Origin: Salinibacillus kushneri
Lineage (GTDB): Bacteria > Bacillota > Bacilli > Bacillales > Alkalibacillaceae
Direction: 5' to 3'
Length of the DNA: 64,000 nt
Assembly (NCBI RefSeq): GCF_900111405.1
Contig: NZ_FOHJ01000011.1
Coordinates: forward strand, 25,790 to 89,789
Shown: positions 41,933-51,264 of the stretch, piece after piece
Layout of the letters: each line of letters opens with the position of its first letter
Position numbering within the stretch: the stretch's first letter is position 1
Notes under the pieces: generated by a model
The model's input: the letters and a program-made list of their open reading frames with translations, nothing else
Told to the model about the DNA's origin: nothing
The model's database searches: none
Translations under genes and position numbers: made by a program

Positions 41933-42964
41933 CTAAAACAATGAATATGGAATTCCCTCTACAACTCGTCCCTTTCTACCTGTCATGGTTTCAGCCTTTG
42001 ATAGAGAATTTAATATAGCTTCCTCTGTTGCTTCTTCAACTCCTTGAAAAAGTTCATTCATAACTAGGGAATCATCCCTTATCAACATTTGCTTCTCCAG
42101 ATATTCCCCATGTTTACTATGAGGAATCGTATATCCATTTGAAAAGGCTATGACAATGTCTCCGCTTCCATGATGGACACGACTTCCAGTTCTTGCTAAG
42201 CCGACTGGTGCTCGTTTGGCAATTCGTTTTAACTGTCGTTCAGATACAGGAGCATCAGTTCCTACAATCATCATAATTGATCCATCAGGAATCTGGTTAT
42301 CATCCATATATGTCGGTTTATACCTGGCTGCTTCCAATTCCTCTCTTTTCCCAAAATTACTTACCACAAGCACCCCAATCGTATATCCTTCTCTAACTTT
42401 TCTCGAGGAAGTTCCTACTCCCCCTTTAAATTGATAACACATCATTCCGGTTCCAGCTCCTACCGCTCCTTCATCTGCATCAGCCTTCGCGGCCTTAATA
42501 GCTTTTTTTGCATCTTGAGTTATGAGAGATTGTATCCTTACATCATTCAAATACATATCATTACATTCTCCAACGACCACATTCAGAGAACCTGTTTTAT
42601 CTCCTGCATCAGGATTCTGATCAAGCATATAGGAAAGGGTTCCCTGCCACACTGTACCTACTTCAAATGTATTGGTAAGCATAATGGGAGATTCAATCGT
42701 ACCTAACTCTTCTATTTGCACCAAACCAGCCGTTTTACCAAAACCGTTTAACACAAATGAAGAAGCGGGGACTTTTTCCTGAAAAAGATTTCTTTGATGA
42801 GGTAAAACCGCTGTAATCCCTGTTCTAATTGAAGTGTTGTTCGCCTTATCCACCACTTTGGTAATGTGTCCGACATTAACTCCCGGAACATCGGTAATCT
42901 TATTTTGCTCCCCTGTGGGAAGTGTTCCTATGATTATTCCTAAATCTCTGATTCGTTTCCGCAT
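41933..42964 (-). CDS. P1 family (DmpA-like) aminopeptidase
   Basis: A 343-residue self-cleaving N-terminal-nucleophile hydrolase of the DmpA/BapA family. N-terminal RIRDLGIIIGTLPTG and ITDVPGVNVGH are family hallmarks. The autoproteolysis and nucleophile region is FKGGVGTSSRKV, and GSGDIVIAFSNG lies near the C-terminus. Members cleave D- or beta-amino acid peptides or L-amino acid amides. The frame is open back to 43078, but GGGAGGATCGTTT points to the ATG at 42964. Stand-alone gene. Confidence 0.85.
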   Translation of the reverse strand: MRKRIRDLGIIIGTLPTGEQNKITDVPGVNVGHITKVVDKANNTSIRTGITAVLPHQRNLFQEKVPASSFVLNGFGKTAGLVQIEELGTIESPIMLTNTFEVGTVWQGTLSYMLDQNPDAGDKTGSLNVVVGECNDMYLNDVRIQSLITQDAKKAIKAAKADADEGAVGAGTGMMCYQFKGGVGTSSRKVREGYTIGVLVVSNFGKREELEAARYKPTYMDDNQIPDGSIMMIVGTDAPVSERQLKRIAKRAPVGLARTGSRVHHGSGDIVIAFSNGYTIPHSKHGEYLEKQMLIRDDSLVMNELFQGVEEATEEAILNSLSKAETMTGRKGRVVEGIPYSLF

Positions 42965-43190
42965 AAACGATCCTCCCATTTTTCCCCATTGTATCAAATC
43001 GAAGTATAAATCTCTCCTATGTATGATACTTTTAAGCTGGATAATCTGTCGCAAAATGGTTATGTATGGAACATTCACCTATTTTATACTTTTCCTTTCT
43101 AACATAGGATATCCAACCATACCTATCTAATCATTCGTCATACGTTGTTATTGTAGAATTTAAATTAGAAAAAAAGGAGTGTTCCAATCG

Positions 43191-43721
43191 ATGGGTTGCG
43201 GTAGAAATTTTAAAGATGATAATCGTGTAGCAGGTGAATTTACTGATGATAACTGTGTTTGCGATGTAGTACGTTCCATTGCAGATGCACAGAATGATGT
43301 AACCGATGAATTGTGTGATGTTAGCTGTGAAAGGTCCATTAACAGTCTTGTGTCCCCTGTAAGTCGTAATAACCTTGACACAGTTCCTTTTATTTTATAT
43401 GGGAAAGATTTAAAACCATTTAAAGGATTTGGAGCCGACATTCAAGGCGGTGGAATGAACGCACGTTTTGATTGCATTGAGAGCTTTGTTTTCCGTGTAA
43501 ATGAAGTTAGTGACAATTGCTGTGCAGTACTAGAACTGCTTACCTGCGATGGAGATCCAGATCAGCCTGGAGATCAACACGGAGCAAAATGCGACAAAGA
43601 CCCTTGCGAACAGCTTAACGGATTAGGGGTTAATGAATTAGAACGTACTGGCATCTGCATAACAGTTGACTTAAACTGCTTCTGCGCAATCACATGTCTT
43701 CCTGCCGTTTCACTACTATAA
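43191..43721 (+). CDS. CotY/CotZ family spore coat protein
   Basis: A 176-residue Cys-rich protein of the spore crust/exosporium. MGCGRNF opens it. CVCDVVRSIADAQ, CDVSCERSI, DTVPFILYGKDLKPFKGFG, CIESFVFRVNEV and GICITVDLNCFCAITCL follow in the order known for CotY and CotZ. The dozen or more Cys residues cross-link the outermost coat lattice. The frame also starts at a GTG (43179) that overlaps the ribosome site; family members begin at the ATG I use, although GGAG is 12 bases away. It is presumably a late mother-cell (sigma-K) gene; I cannot delineate its promoter. Confidence 0.85.
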   Translation: MGCGRNFKDDNRVAGEFTDDNCVCDVVRSIADAQNDVTDELCDVSCERSINSLVSPVSRNNLDTVPFILYGKDLKPFKGFGADIQGGGMNARFDCIESFVFRVNEVSDNCCAVLELLTCDGDPDQPGDQHGAKCDKDPCEQLNGLGVNELERTGICITVDLNCFCAITCLPAVSLL

Positions 43722-43743
43722 AAGTATAGACCAAACAGACAAT

Positions 43744-43777
43744 AGCGGAGCCTTTATTTTCCAGGCTCTGCTTTTTT
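43744..43777 (+). terminator. Terminator of the spore coat gene
   Basis: AGCGGAGCCT pairs with AGGCTCTGCT, one mismatch, then a T tract. Confidence 0.8.
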
Positions 43778-43831
43778 AACCAAATAGTAATGCTCTTATA
43801 ATACATGTATTTCAACAGAATAAAGGTTTAT

Positions 43832-43860
43832 AAAAGCCAGAGAAGTACTCTGGCTTTTTT
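43832..43860. terminator. Second, bidirectional terminator
   Basis: AAAAGCCAGAG/CTCTGGCTTTT with a 5-base loop. It closes the minus-strand permease gene at 43890 and also backs up the previous terminator. Confidence 0.85.
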
Positions 43861-43889
43861 ACAGACTTAATTTTTTTGAACATGAAAAA

Positions 43890-45314
43890 CTACCAAATAA
43901 ACAGCGCTATTAAGGTAGATAAAAATAAACCCAGCATTACAGGAATAAAGGCTTTTCGCACAAGTTTCATAACGGAAATCCCACAGAATCCGGCAATGGC
44001 AATTAAGGAGGACCAGGCAATGATTGTACCCCCACCAGTCCAGATTGAGCCCATTTGACCAATGGCTGCTAATGTTGCGGGGTCTGCACCGGATGTTGCC
44101 AAAGCTCCAGATAAAGAACCGGTTAGCGGTAAGCCAGAAAAACCAGATCCATCTAAACCTGTAATAATGCCAATAATTAATATACTAAATGCAGCTAAAA
44201 TTGTACTTTCAGGGAGAAAATCCTGAGATGCATTCACAATATCAAATAGAAAAGCTGGAGCAGTCTCCTCCCCTAAAGATAAAATACTACCCGAAAAATC
44301 TTCGCTTCCTAAGAAGAAAAACCCTGCAATCGGGATTACTGGTCCCATTGCTTTGAAAGCAAAGACAAACCCCTCTGTAATATGTTCTCCTATATAATCG
44401 AGTGACTTATGCTTCCCAAATGCAATGGATGCAAGTAATAATAAGATAACCGCTACACCGCCAATAAATGCAGCACCATCTCCTCCCTCAAAGCTCCCCA
44501 TGCGACCAGACGTTAGTTTTGAGGAAATCATCGTTATGATCACCGCAACCATCGATAAAGGAACCAATATGGCAAACACTTTACTCCAAATGGTCAAATT
44601 GTGAGATTTTGTCTTTCGATGACTTTCTTCCAGACCTTGCATAGCTTGAATTTCTTTATCATTTAAAGAATCATGGGGAGCACGAAATGATTTGCGACTA
44701 AAAAAGTAGACTAAGCCAAGAGCGGTTAAACCTGTAATAACAGAAAGAACTAAACTCCGATCAGCTAATAATCCTGTGTCAATTCCCGCTGCCTTTGCTG
44801 ATAACTCTGGAGCCACCTGAATAATATAATCAGAGGACAAAGCCATTCCCTGACCAGCTAACGCAATCGTGACTGCTGCTACTATTAAGGGAAGCCCTGA
44901 ACGAACAGCAGCAGGGACAAGTAAAGCACAAATTAACGGCACAGCAGGCGTTGGCCAAAAAAATAGAGAAATCACATAGGTAACCGCTATAAGAATAAGG
45001 AAAGCTATATGTGCATTTGTCATAAATTTCTGTATGGGCTCAATCATACGGCGATCTGCCCCCAAATCCTTTAGTGCGTGTAGTAAGGCAACCATAAAGG
45101 TTATGATTAGGAAGATGTTGAACAATTCTTTCGCTGCAACTAAATTTGCATTAAAAATAGCCGTAAAACCGCTTATTACACTACCTTTATACGCCCATGC
45201 GACTAGAAACGTTCCCAATAATGTAGGTAGAACAACACCTTTACGAAAGGCCATCGTAACAATTATCAGTATTGTGAAAAGTGCGTATACAAAATGGCTG
45301 AATTCTAACTCCAT
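43890..45314 (-). CDS. Large ion-transporter-superfamily permease of unknown substrate
   Basis: A 474-residue protein with about 12 helices and an inverted-repeat layout as in citrate/DcuC-type permeases. Recognisable stretches are FFWPTPAVPLICALLVPAAV with AGQGMALSSDYIIQ in the first half, and GLDGSGFSGLPLTGSLSGAL with GSIWTGGGTIIAWSS in the second. These Gly/Ser-rich hairpins would form the substrate site. The start is uncertain: ATG at 45314 after GGTGAAGTTC is preferred over ATG 45326, which abuts AAAGG. Substrate unknown; dicarboxylate or amino acid derivatives are only a guess. Confidence 0.7.
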   Translation of the reverse strand: MELEFSHFVYALFTILIIVTMAFRKGVVLPTLLGTFLVAWAYKGSVISGFTAIFNANLVAAKELFNIFLIITFMVALLHALKDLGADRRMIEPIQKFMTNAHIAFLILIAVTYVISLFFWPTPAVPLICALLVPAAVRSGLPLIVAAVTIALAGQGMALSSDYIIQVAPELSAKAAGIDTGLLADRSLVLSVITGLTALGLVYFFSRKSFRAPHDSLNDKEIQAMQGLEESHRKTKSHNLTIWSKVFAILVPLSMVAVIITMISSKLTSGRMGSFEGGDGAAFIGGVAVILLLLASIAFGKHKSLDYIGEHITEGFVFAFKAMGPVIPIAGFFFLGSEDFSGSILSLGEETAPAFLFDIVNASQDFLPESTILAAFSILIIGIITGLDGSGFSGLPLTGSLSGALATSGADPATLAAIGQMGSIWTGGGTIIAWSSLIAIAGFCGISVMKLVRKAFIPVMLGLFLSTLIALFIW

Positions 45315-45469
45315 GAACTTCACCATCCTTTTTCAATTCACCCGCTTAGGTGATGTATTACCACCATATGCACATTAGCCCATATTGGTGATTCGAATGG
45401 GATGATGATTAACCGTCTATTTCGTTTTGTTTAGAATCAACTATAAGCTTTAACACAGGCCATTCGAAA

Positions 45470-45504
45470 AGAAAAACTGCCATCCTTCTGTAAGAATGAC
45501 AGTT
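45470..45504 (-). terminator. Terminator of the M23 peptidase gene
   Basis: AACTGCCATCCTT/AAGAATGACAGTT imperfect 13-bp stem followed by TTTTTC on the minus strand. Confidence 0.75.
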
Positions 45505-45524
45505 CTTCAATGTATCTTGCTGTT

Positions 45525-47066
45525 TTAAAAATAATTAGACGGATTTTGCAGGGATCCATTTTTATATACTTCAAAGTGTAAATGTGTACCGGTAGAATGA
45601 CCAGTTGATCCCATAATTCCAATGACTTGACCTTTCTTTACGGTTTGTCCAGCATTTACCTTTATAGAAGATAAATGACTATATGTGGTTTTATAACCGT
45701 TTTTATGGTTAATGACAATACGGTTTCCGTATCCACCACTATCATAACCAGCTGATTCTACAACACCATTATCGGCGGCATAAATGGATCGATTGCTTGG
45801 ACGGGCAATGTCAATTCCTTTATGAAAACTTCCCCATCGTTGTCCCATACCACTGGATACGTATCCACCAGCTGCAGGCCATTTGAAATCTCCAGTTCCG
45901 CGTGATGGAATGACCTTTGTACCTTCTAAAACAATTTTCTTAACAGGTTCTTTCATAACTTCACTATCAAGTACTTCACGGTTCACCACTTTACCATTTT
46001 TCTTCTCAAGTCGATAGTGAATCTTTTTGCTACCTTCCTGTCCCTGTTGTTTTACTTTAGTCTGTCCTTTGTATAAATTATCCGTCTTTTTGTGTTCCGT
46101 TTCATAATCCATTTCTTTTTCTACTACCTTTTCCTCAGTTGTTTCAATGTTTAAAAATGGTTCATATCCAGTAACGTTTACTTTATCTCCTATTTGAATA
46201 ATGGAGTCCTCATTTAAATCAGGGTTCAACGATAACAATTCAGGCACGCTTAATTCATATTGATCCGCTATGGTACTTAATGCTTCACCTGATTTTACTT
46301 TGTGTACTTTTTCTCCTAATGTTCCTCTTTTCAAGAGTTTAATTCCTTGATCTATTGTTAGTATTTCCTTAGGATCCACTTTTTCATCAGAAATTGAAAC
46401 CTTTTCTGAAAATGAAACGTCTAATATATTAGAATCTCCGACTTTCATGTTATCTTTTTCTGATTTTTCATTTGATTTTTTATCTGAATCAGAACCTGTT
46501 TTTTCATGAGTCTTTTCATCTGAATCAGAACCTGTTTCTTCCGACTTATTATTATCTACAATATCTTTTATATATTCCTGAACTGTATCTTTAGGAAGAT
46601 ATTTGTCCATATATTTTGAAAGAAGCTTTTGCACAGAATCTTCATCTTTAAAATAACCAACTAATTCTCCACCTACCTCAAGTTTAACAGCTGCTAAACT
46701 GTAGGTGATTTCATTTTTTAATTGGTTTATTACGCGCTGATTGTTAAATACAGGCTCAAAAGTAACTTCAGGTATGTAGCTAATATCCTGACTTACAGCC
46801 AGCTCTACATCCTCACGCTTATTCTCTTCTTCCTCAACCTTTTTATTTAAGAAGGATTCAATAACTTCTTTACTGCCAACAGTTCCTATATGTTCACCAT
46901 CCATATATACATGGTAAACACGTGGCAGATCATCATCTTTTTTATCTGCATGAATGGTTCCTGATCCTAAAGTAATTCCAATGCTTAAACAAGTTGTAAG
47001 TACAACTTTAGGGACAAGCGCCTTTTGTTTATTCTTTGATGCTTTCTGATATTTATTATCAAGCAC
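45525..47066 (-). CDS. M23 metalloendopeptidase with LysM and G5 domains
   Basis: A 513-residue cell-wall hydrolase. A basic N-terminus and signal/anchor (about 17-40) are followed by an N-terminal domain (to about 175) and a low-complexity linker holding two tandem copies of TGSDSDxKxxEK (about 178-205). Next come a LysM repeat (VKSGEALSTIADQYELSVPE), a G5-like domain (about 310-390) and the C-terminal lysostaphin-type peptidase. Zinc ligands are in FHKGIDIA (His, Asp) and GTHLHFEV. It would cleave peptide cross-bridges; the architecture fits YunA-type enzymes. Single gene with terminator. Confidence 0.87.
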   Translation of the reverse strand: MLDNKYQKASKNKQKALVPKVVLTTCLSIGITLGSGTIHADKKDDDLPRVYHVYMDGEHIGTVGSKEVIESFLNKKVEEEENKREDVELAVSQDISYIPEVTFEPVFNNQRVINQLKNEITYSLAAVKLEVGGELVGYFKDEDSVQKLLSKYMDKYLPKDTVQEYIKDIVDNNKSEETGSDSDEKTHEKTGSDSDKKSNEKSEKDNMKVGDSNILDVSFSEKVSISDEKVDPKEILTIDQGIKLLKRGTLGEKVHKVKSGEALSTIADQYELSVPELLSLNPDLNEDSIIQIGDKVNVTGYEPFLNIETTEEKVVEKEMDYETEHKKTDNLYKGQTKVKQQGQEGSKKIHYRLEKKNGKVVNREVLDSEVMKEPVKKIVLEGTKVIPSRGTGDFKWPAAGGYVSSGMGQRWGSFHKGIDIARPSNRSIYAADNGVVESAGYDSGGYGNRIVINHKNGYKTTYSHLSSIKVNAGQTVKKGQVIGIMGSTGHSTGTHLHFEVYKNGSLQNPSNYF

Positions 47067-47270
47067 TTTCTCGTTCCTCCCACGATCAATTCATTCTTTA
47101 TTATCTATCTTTCTACCCCTATCACTCTACCACAACTCCCTAACATAAATAAATAGAATTAGGCATAATGTAACAAACTTGTATAATAGCTGTCATATTT
47201 TTGAAAAATATTGTCAAAATATTTATTATCCTTAAGGGAAGACAACAAGCTATTTGAATATAGCCTAAAT
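47067..47270. other. AT-rich spacer
   Basis: Upstream region of the M23 gene on the minus strand. TTGACA-like and TATTAT-like elements can be picked out but none is convincing. No gene. Confidence 0.35.
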
Positions 47271-47307
47271 AAAAAGAGCGATTCCTTCTATTAGGAATCG
47301 CTCTTTT
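47271..47307 (-). terminator. Terminator of metY
   Basis: AAAGAGCGATTCCT/AGGAATCGCTCTTT perfect 14-bp stem with a 6-base loop, TTTTT on the minus strand and TTTT on plus. Confidence 0.88.
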
Positions 47308-47372
47308 ACCTTATAACTTCCATAATTTATCTGGAAATCCATAATAAAAAATGTTTTGAAGTAAATAAAACA

Positions 47373-48665
47373 TTAAACCGGTTGTCTTGTTGCTTTTTTA
47401 ATAGCCTGATCCAGATCTTCAATTAAGTCTTTTGTTGACTCTAGACCGACAGAAAGACGAATAAATTCTTCCGTAACACCTGCTTGCTTTAATTCATCAG
47501 CACTTAATTGCTGATGAGTGGTGGATGCCGGGTGAATAATTAATGATTTGGCATCACCCACATTGGCTAAATGAGACCAAAGTTCAACATTATCCACAAC
47601 CTTACGTCCATCTTCCCGGTCCCCTTTAATTCCAAATACAACAATGGAGCCTGCACCTTGATCAAAGTATTTTTGTGCCAAAGCATGTGATGGGTGACTT
47701 GTTAATCCTGGATGAGAAACCCATTCTACATCTTGATGATTTTCTAAAAACTTCGCTACTTCTAGTGCATTTTCATTGTGTTTCGGAACGCGTAGATGCA
47801 AAGTTTCCAAGCCTTGAAGGAACTGGAATGCGTTTTGTGGACTTAAGCAAGGTCCAAAGTCACGTAAAAGCTGTACCCGAAGCTTAGTGCCAAACGCTGC
47901 GCCTTCTAACTCAGCAAAACGAAGATTGTGATAGCTAGGATCTGGCTCAACAAAATCAGGGAATTTGTCATTATTCCAGTCAAAGGATCCGCCATCTACA
48001 ACAACTCCACCAATGACAGTTCCGTGTCCCCCAATCCATTTTGTAGCGGAATGAATGACTACATCAGCACCATATTCAATTGGACGACAGGAATAAGGTG
48101 TCGCAAATGTGTTATCAATAAGTAAAGGAATATCATTTTCATGTGCAATATTCGCAACCGCCTCGATGTCTAATACATGTAAACTTGGATTACCAATTGT
48201 CTCTGCAAAAATGGCTTTCGTTTTGGAAGTAATGGCTTCCTTGAAATTATCCGGATTTTTAGGATCAACAAATTTAACATCAATTCCATATTTAGGAAGT
48301 GTGTTTGAAAACAAATTAAAGGTTCCTCCATATAAATCCGTAGCGGCAACAATTTCATCACCTGCTCGGGCCAGATTAAAAATGGATAAGGAAATCGCGG
48401 CCATACCTGAAGATAACCCAACGGCATTTGTTCCTCCTTCGAGAAGAGAAAGCCGTTTTTCAAATACATCAACAGTCGGATTCATAATTCGGGAATAAAT
48501 ATTTCCTTCTTCCTGTAATCCAAATAAATTTTGAGCATGCTCGGTATCACGAAAGGCATAAGAGGTTGTTTGGTAAATCGGAACTGCACGTGAACCGGTT
48601 GTCGGATCTGGCTCTTGACCCCCATGTAAATGTAATGTTTCTAGACCTAACTTTTCCTGACTCAT
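47373..48665 (-). CDS. metY: MetY, O-acetylhomoserine sulfhydrylase
   Basis: A 430-residue PLP enzyme of the Cys/Met metabolism family that makes homocysteine from O-acetylhomoserine and sulfide. THLHGGQEPDPTTGSRAVPI at the start and the insertion NDKFPDFVEPDPSYHNLRF are typical of the long MetY form. The PLP lysine is in SATKWIGGHG. GNPSLHVLD and RLSVGLES are further landmarks. Expression is under a SAM-I riboswitch at 48.8-48.9 kb, so transcription should stop when S-adenosylmethionine is abundant. GGAGTGGTAAG precedes the ATG. Confidence 0.92.
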   Translation of the reverse strand: MSQEKLGLETLHLHGGQEPDPTTGSRAVPIYQTTSYAFRDTEHAQNLFGLQEEGNIYSRIMNPTVDVFEKRLSLLEGGTNAVGLSSGMAAISLSIFNLARAGDEIVAATDLYGGTFNLFSNTLPKYGIDVKFVDPKNPDNFKEAITSKTKAIFAETIGNPSLHVLDIEAVANIAHENDIPLLIDNTFATPYSCRPIEYGADVVIHSATKWIGGHGTVIGGVVVDGGSFDWNNDKFPDFVEPDPSYHNLRFAELEGAAFGTKLRVQLLRDFGPCLSPQNAFQFLQGLETLHLRVPKHNENALEVAKFLENHQDVEWVSHPGLTSHPSHALAQKYFDQGAGSIVVFGIKGDREDGRKVVDNVELWSHLANVGDAKSLIIHPASTTHQQLSADELKQAGVTEEFIRLSVGLESTKDLIEDLDQAIKKATRQPV

Positions 48666-48760
48666 CTTACCACTCCTTAAATTAGTTTTTCTTAAAAGCC
48701 TTCTGCCTACTCTTTTTTAGCGTATTAATGCGCTAAAATATTGAAATCATCAGTGATAAG

Positions 48761-48797
48761 AGGGAAAATGAAAACCCTCTTCAATAAGAAGAGGGTT
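48761..48797 (-). terminator. SAM-riboswitch expression platform terminator
   Basis: AACCCTCTTC/GAAGAGGGTT perfect 10-bp stem with a 5-base loop followed by TTTTCATTTT on the minus strand, about 95 bases before the metY start and 20 bases after the aptamer. Confidence 0.88.
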
Positions 48798-48814
48798 GTT
48801 ATTCCATATTCCTC

Positions 48815-48924
48815 CCCTTATCTTTCAGATCAATCAGATCTGCAGGACTTGGCACCTTTTCAAGTCGATACTTGAAGGTTGCCGGGCTTCACAGGGCCTT
48901 TCCCTCCGCCACTCTGGATAAGAG
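48815..48924 (-). promoter_or_regulatory. SAM-I riboswitch (S-box) aptamer
   Basis: On the minus strand: CTCTTATCCAGAGTGGCGGA, GGGAAAGGCCCTGTGAAGCC, CGGCAACCTTCAAGT, then AAGGTGCCAAGTCCTGCAG and AAAGATAAG. P1 (CTTATC/GATAAG), the GNGGAGGGA kink-turn, GGCCC-TGAAGCCCGGCAACC and GGTGC-AA-TCC are all S-box hallmarks. It binds SAM and promotes formation of the downstream terminator, shutting off metY. Confidence 0.95.
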
Positions 48925-48980
48925 ATGTTTATTCTGTTGGTGTTCAAACCGTTTATGTACGGTTTGAAATGTTATTAAGT

Positions 48981-49009
48981 AGTATAGATAATAAATAATC
49001 TTCTGTCAA
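48981..49009 (-). promoter_or_regulatory. Sigma-A promoter of the metY transcript
   Basis: On the minus strand TTGACA (49009-49004), exactly 17 bases, then TATACT (48986-48981). The predicted start of transcription near 48974 lies about 50 bases before the SAM aptamer. Confidence 0.85.
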
Positions 49010-49185
49010 TTGTTTTTCGAAATTTTTTAAAAAAAACATATTTTTACGTTTACAAACAGAATTTTTTTATCGAAACTCCTTTTTCTCCATTATTTAGAAA
49101 AGAGACATGGATTTACCTTTATTTTTTATGCCATAACAACAGACAATAAATATATAAGGATTTGTTGAAGGAAGGAGTAGTCGTG

Positions 49186-49977
49186 ATGTTGACAAATAAG
49201 CAAGTTTCCACCTTCCGTTCTCAATTACAGAAGGCAAAAGAGGATATCGAAAAACGGTTAAAAGAAAATGATCATTTTGATATAGAAACAGGTCATTATC
49301 ATCAGTCCACGGGAGAATTATCAAGCTACGATAATCATCCCGCGGATGAAGGATCTGAATTATATGAACGAGAAAAGGATATAGCCCTGAATGACCATGC
49401 TGAAGATGAATTAAAAAATATCGAGAATGCTCTAAAAGCTATAGATGAAGGCACGTATGGCAAATGCAAAGAATGTGGAAAAGAAATTCCAGTTGAACGC
49501 TTAGAAGCACTCCCTACCACTACCTATTGTGTGGAACATTCTCCTGATCAAAACGTTTCCACTCAACGCCCAGTTGAGGAAGGAGTACTACTTCCTCCAT
49601 TTGGAAAGTTTGAATACGATGATACGGATGCCGTAGCTTTTGATGCAGAAGACTCCTGGCAGGAGGTTGCTCAGTGGGGTACCTCTAATTCTCCTTCAGA
49701 TTTTGCAGTATCCCCTGATCATTATAATGAAACCTACATCGAATCTGATGATCGTGAGGGATATGTAGAGGATTATGAAAATTTTGCCGGGAATGACATT
49801 GAAGGAAGAAACATTACAGTTTACCCTACTCCAAGACATGAGGAATATGAGGAAAACCTGGATGAAGAGGATACTATGAGCGTTTTTGGTGATTTGAAGC
49901 CATATGAAATGGATCCTTATACAGAAGAATTTGCCAAAGAAGAAAAAAGAAATCATTTAGATAACGATGACAAATAA
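49186..49977 (+). CDS. yteA: YteA-like TraR/DksA-type zinc-finger protein
   Basis: A 263-residue cytosolic protein. The N-terminal coiled coil (SQLQKAKEDIEKRL, EREKDIALNDHAEDELKNIE) and the zinc finger CKECGKEIPVERLEALP with CVEH resemble DksA/TraR and B. subtilis YteA, where the last ligand is also His. A long acidic C-terminal half (DDTDAVAFDAEDSWQEVAQW, then many Asp, Glu and Tyr) is typical of the Bacillus subgroup. The ATG at 49186 follows AAGGAAGGAG; the frame opens at 49162. Role unknown; no evidence of RNA polymerase binding for YteA. Confidence 0.85.
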   Translation: MLTNKQVSTFRSQLQKAKEDIEKRLKENDHFDIETGHYHQSTGELSSYDNHPADEGSELYEREKDIALNDHAEDELKNIENALKAIDEGTYGKCKECGKEIPVERLEALPTTTYCVEHSPDQNVSTQRPVEEGVLLPPFGKFEYDDTDAVAFDAEDSWQEVAQWGTSNSPSDFAVSPDHYNETYIESDDREGYVEDYENFAGNDIEGRNITVYPTPRHEEYEENLDEEDTMSVFGDLKPYEMDPYTEEFAKEEKRNHLDNDDK

Positions 49978-49981
49978 TGAG

Positions 49982-50010
49982 AAGCACCGCTAAAGAAGCG
50001 GTGCTTTTAA
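49982..50010. terminator. Bidirectional terminator
   Basis: AAGCACCGCT/AGCGGTGCTT with a 5-base loop, TTTTAAAAT on plus and TTCTC on minus. Confidence 0.85.
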
Positions 50011-50018
50011 AATAATCG

Positions 50019-51002
50019 TTATAATTCAGGTGCTTCATACTCATATTCGACAGATTCTGGTGCTACGTTTGCCCGTTCTAATGCAGGGGTATCTTTACGT
50101 GAAATTTGGTATACAGCAGAACCAATAATGTTTCCTACATCCTTCAATTTTTCTTTACTAATGTATTGAATCAAGTCATCTTCAGTATGATACCATGGTT
50201 CAAGTGGTGTATGGATGAACAAAGCAGCCGGAATACCAGCATCATGGAAGGCAACGTGATCACTGCGGCTAAGTTGACTATACGGAACCACATCGCTTAC
50301 TCTTGAGCCTGCTGCAGCACCTAAGTCTGTCACAACATTTTGTTCACCATCAACGGTAAACATCACAAGGTCTCCAGCATCAGCACTCCCGACCATATCC
50401 AATTGAAACATGGCAACTGTATTCGCAATTTCCTCTTCAGACATTTCTTCCACATATTTCTGTGAACCTAACAAACCATTTTCTTCAGCACCAAAAGCAA
50501 CGAATTTAATTGTTGTATCTGTTGGTGTTTTCGCAAAAACTCTGGCTAATTCAAGCAACACACCTGTTCCAGATGCATCATCATTAGCTCCAGGTCCATT
50601 CGGTACAGAATCATGGTGAGATCCAATCACAATTTGTTGTCCTGTATCATGGTTTTTATTCGGTTCTTTTACAGCTTCTACATTATATGAAGTAATTTCC
50701 TCTCCATTCCATGTTTGTGCCGTAAACTGTTCAACATCTACATCTTCATACCCAAAATTTTCAAATTGATCTACTAGATAGTCAATCGTTTGGAGTTCTC
50801 CTTCAGTTCCTGCAGCTCGTGAACCAATTTCTTCAGATAGATAAGAAATATGCTGATAGATGCTATCTACATTTATCCGTTTGACAATTTTGTTATCAAA
50901 GGCTTGATAAGATTGTCCCTGCGCTGAAACAAAGACAGGGGCCATCACCATAGCGAAGATCATCATCAAAATACTTGGCACTTTTACATTTTGATTTTTC
51001 AA
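50019..51002 (-). CDS. ywaD: Secreted M28 family zinc aminopeptidase (YwaD-like)
   Basis: A 327-residue secreted leucyl/arginyl-type aminopeptidase. The signal peptide ends near VSAQG. A propeptide-like segment is followed by the M28 core with five ligands: GSHHDSV (His), NDDASG (Asp), GAEENGLLGS (catalytic Glu and ligand Glu), QLDMVG (Asp) and YHTEDD (His). SRSDHVAFHDAGIPA is a family landmark. B. subtilis YwaD has the same catalytic core with an added PA domain that is absent here, so this is a shorter form. GAAAGGAGTGGCTTGTTTTG precedes the ATG. Confidence 0.88.
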   Translation of the reverse strand: MKNQNVKVPSILMMIFAMVMAPVFVSAQGQSYQAFDNKIVKRINVDSIYQHISYLSEEIGSRAAGTEGELQTIDYLVDQFENFGYEDVDVEQFTAQTWNGEEITSYNVEAVKEPNKNHDTGQQIVIGSHHDSVPNGPGANDDASGTGVLLELARVFAKTPTDTTIKFVAFGAEENGLLGSQKYVEEMSEEEIANTVAMFQLDMVGSADAGDLVMFTVDGEQNVVTDLGAAAGSRVSDVVPYSQLSRSDHVAFHDAGIPAALFIHTPLEPWYHTEDDLIQYISKEKLKDVGNIIGSAVYQISRKDTPALERANVAPESVEYEYEAPEL

Positions 51003-51264
51003 AACAAGCCACTCCTTTCCTTTTTATTACACATATTCATTTCTCCGTCCTATCAGCATTCCCCTTCTATTTTTTGAACATTGGTAATATTGATACATGA
51101 GTCAAGTCTATAATGATTCATATGAACTAAAACCTATCATTCAAAAATAGACATTATTCATCACTCACAAACAAAATATTATAAATAAATCTAAAGTTCT
51201 GAAACCAACTAATCACTCTTTTCGTCTAATAAAATAGATGAGAAAAATTTGTGAGGGGATTGTA

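Noticed and set aside
43160..43441. 93-aa minus-strand open frame
   Set aside because: Exactly antisense to the well-supported CotY/CotZ family gene and without a ribosome site.
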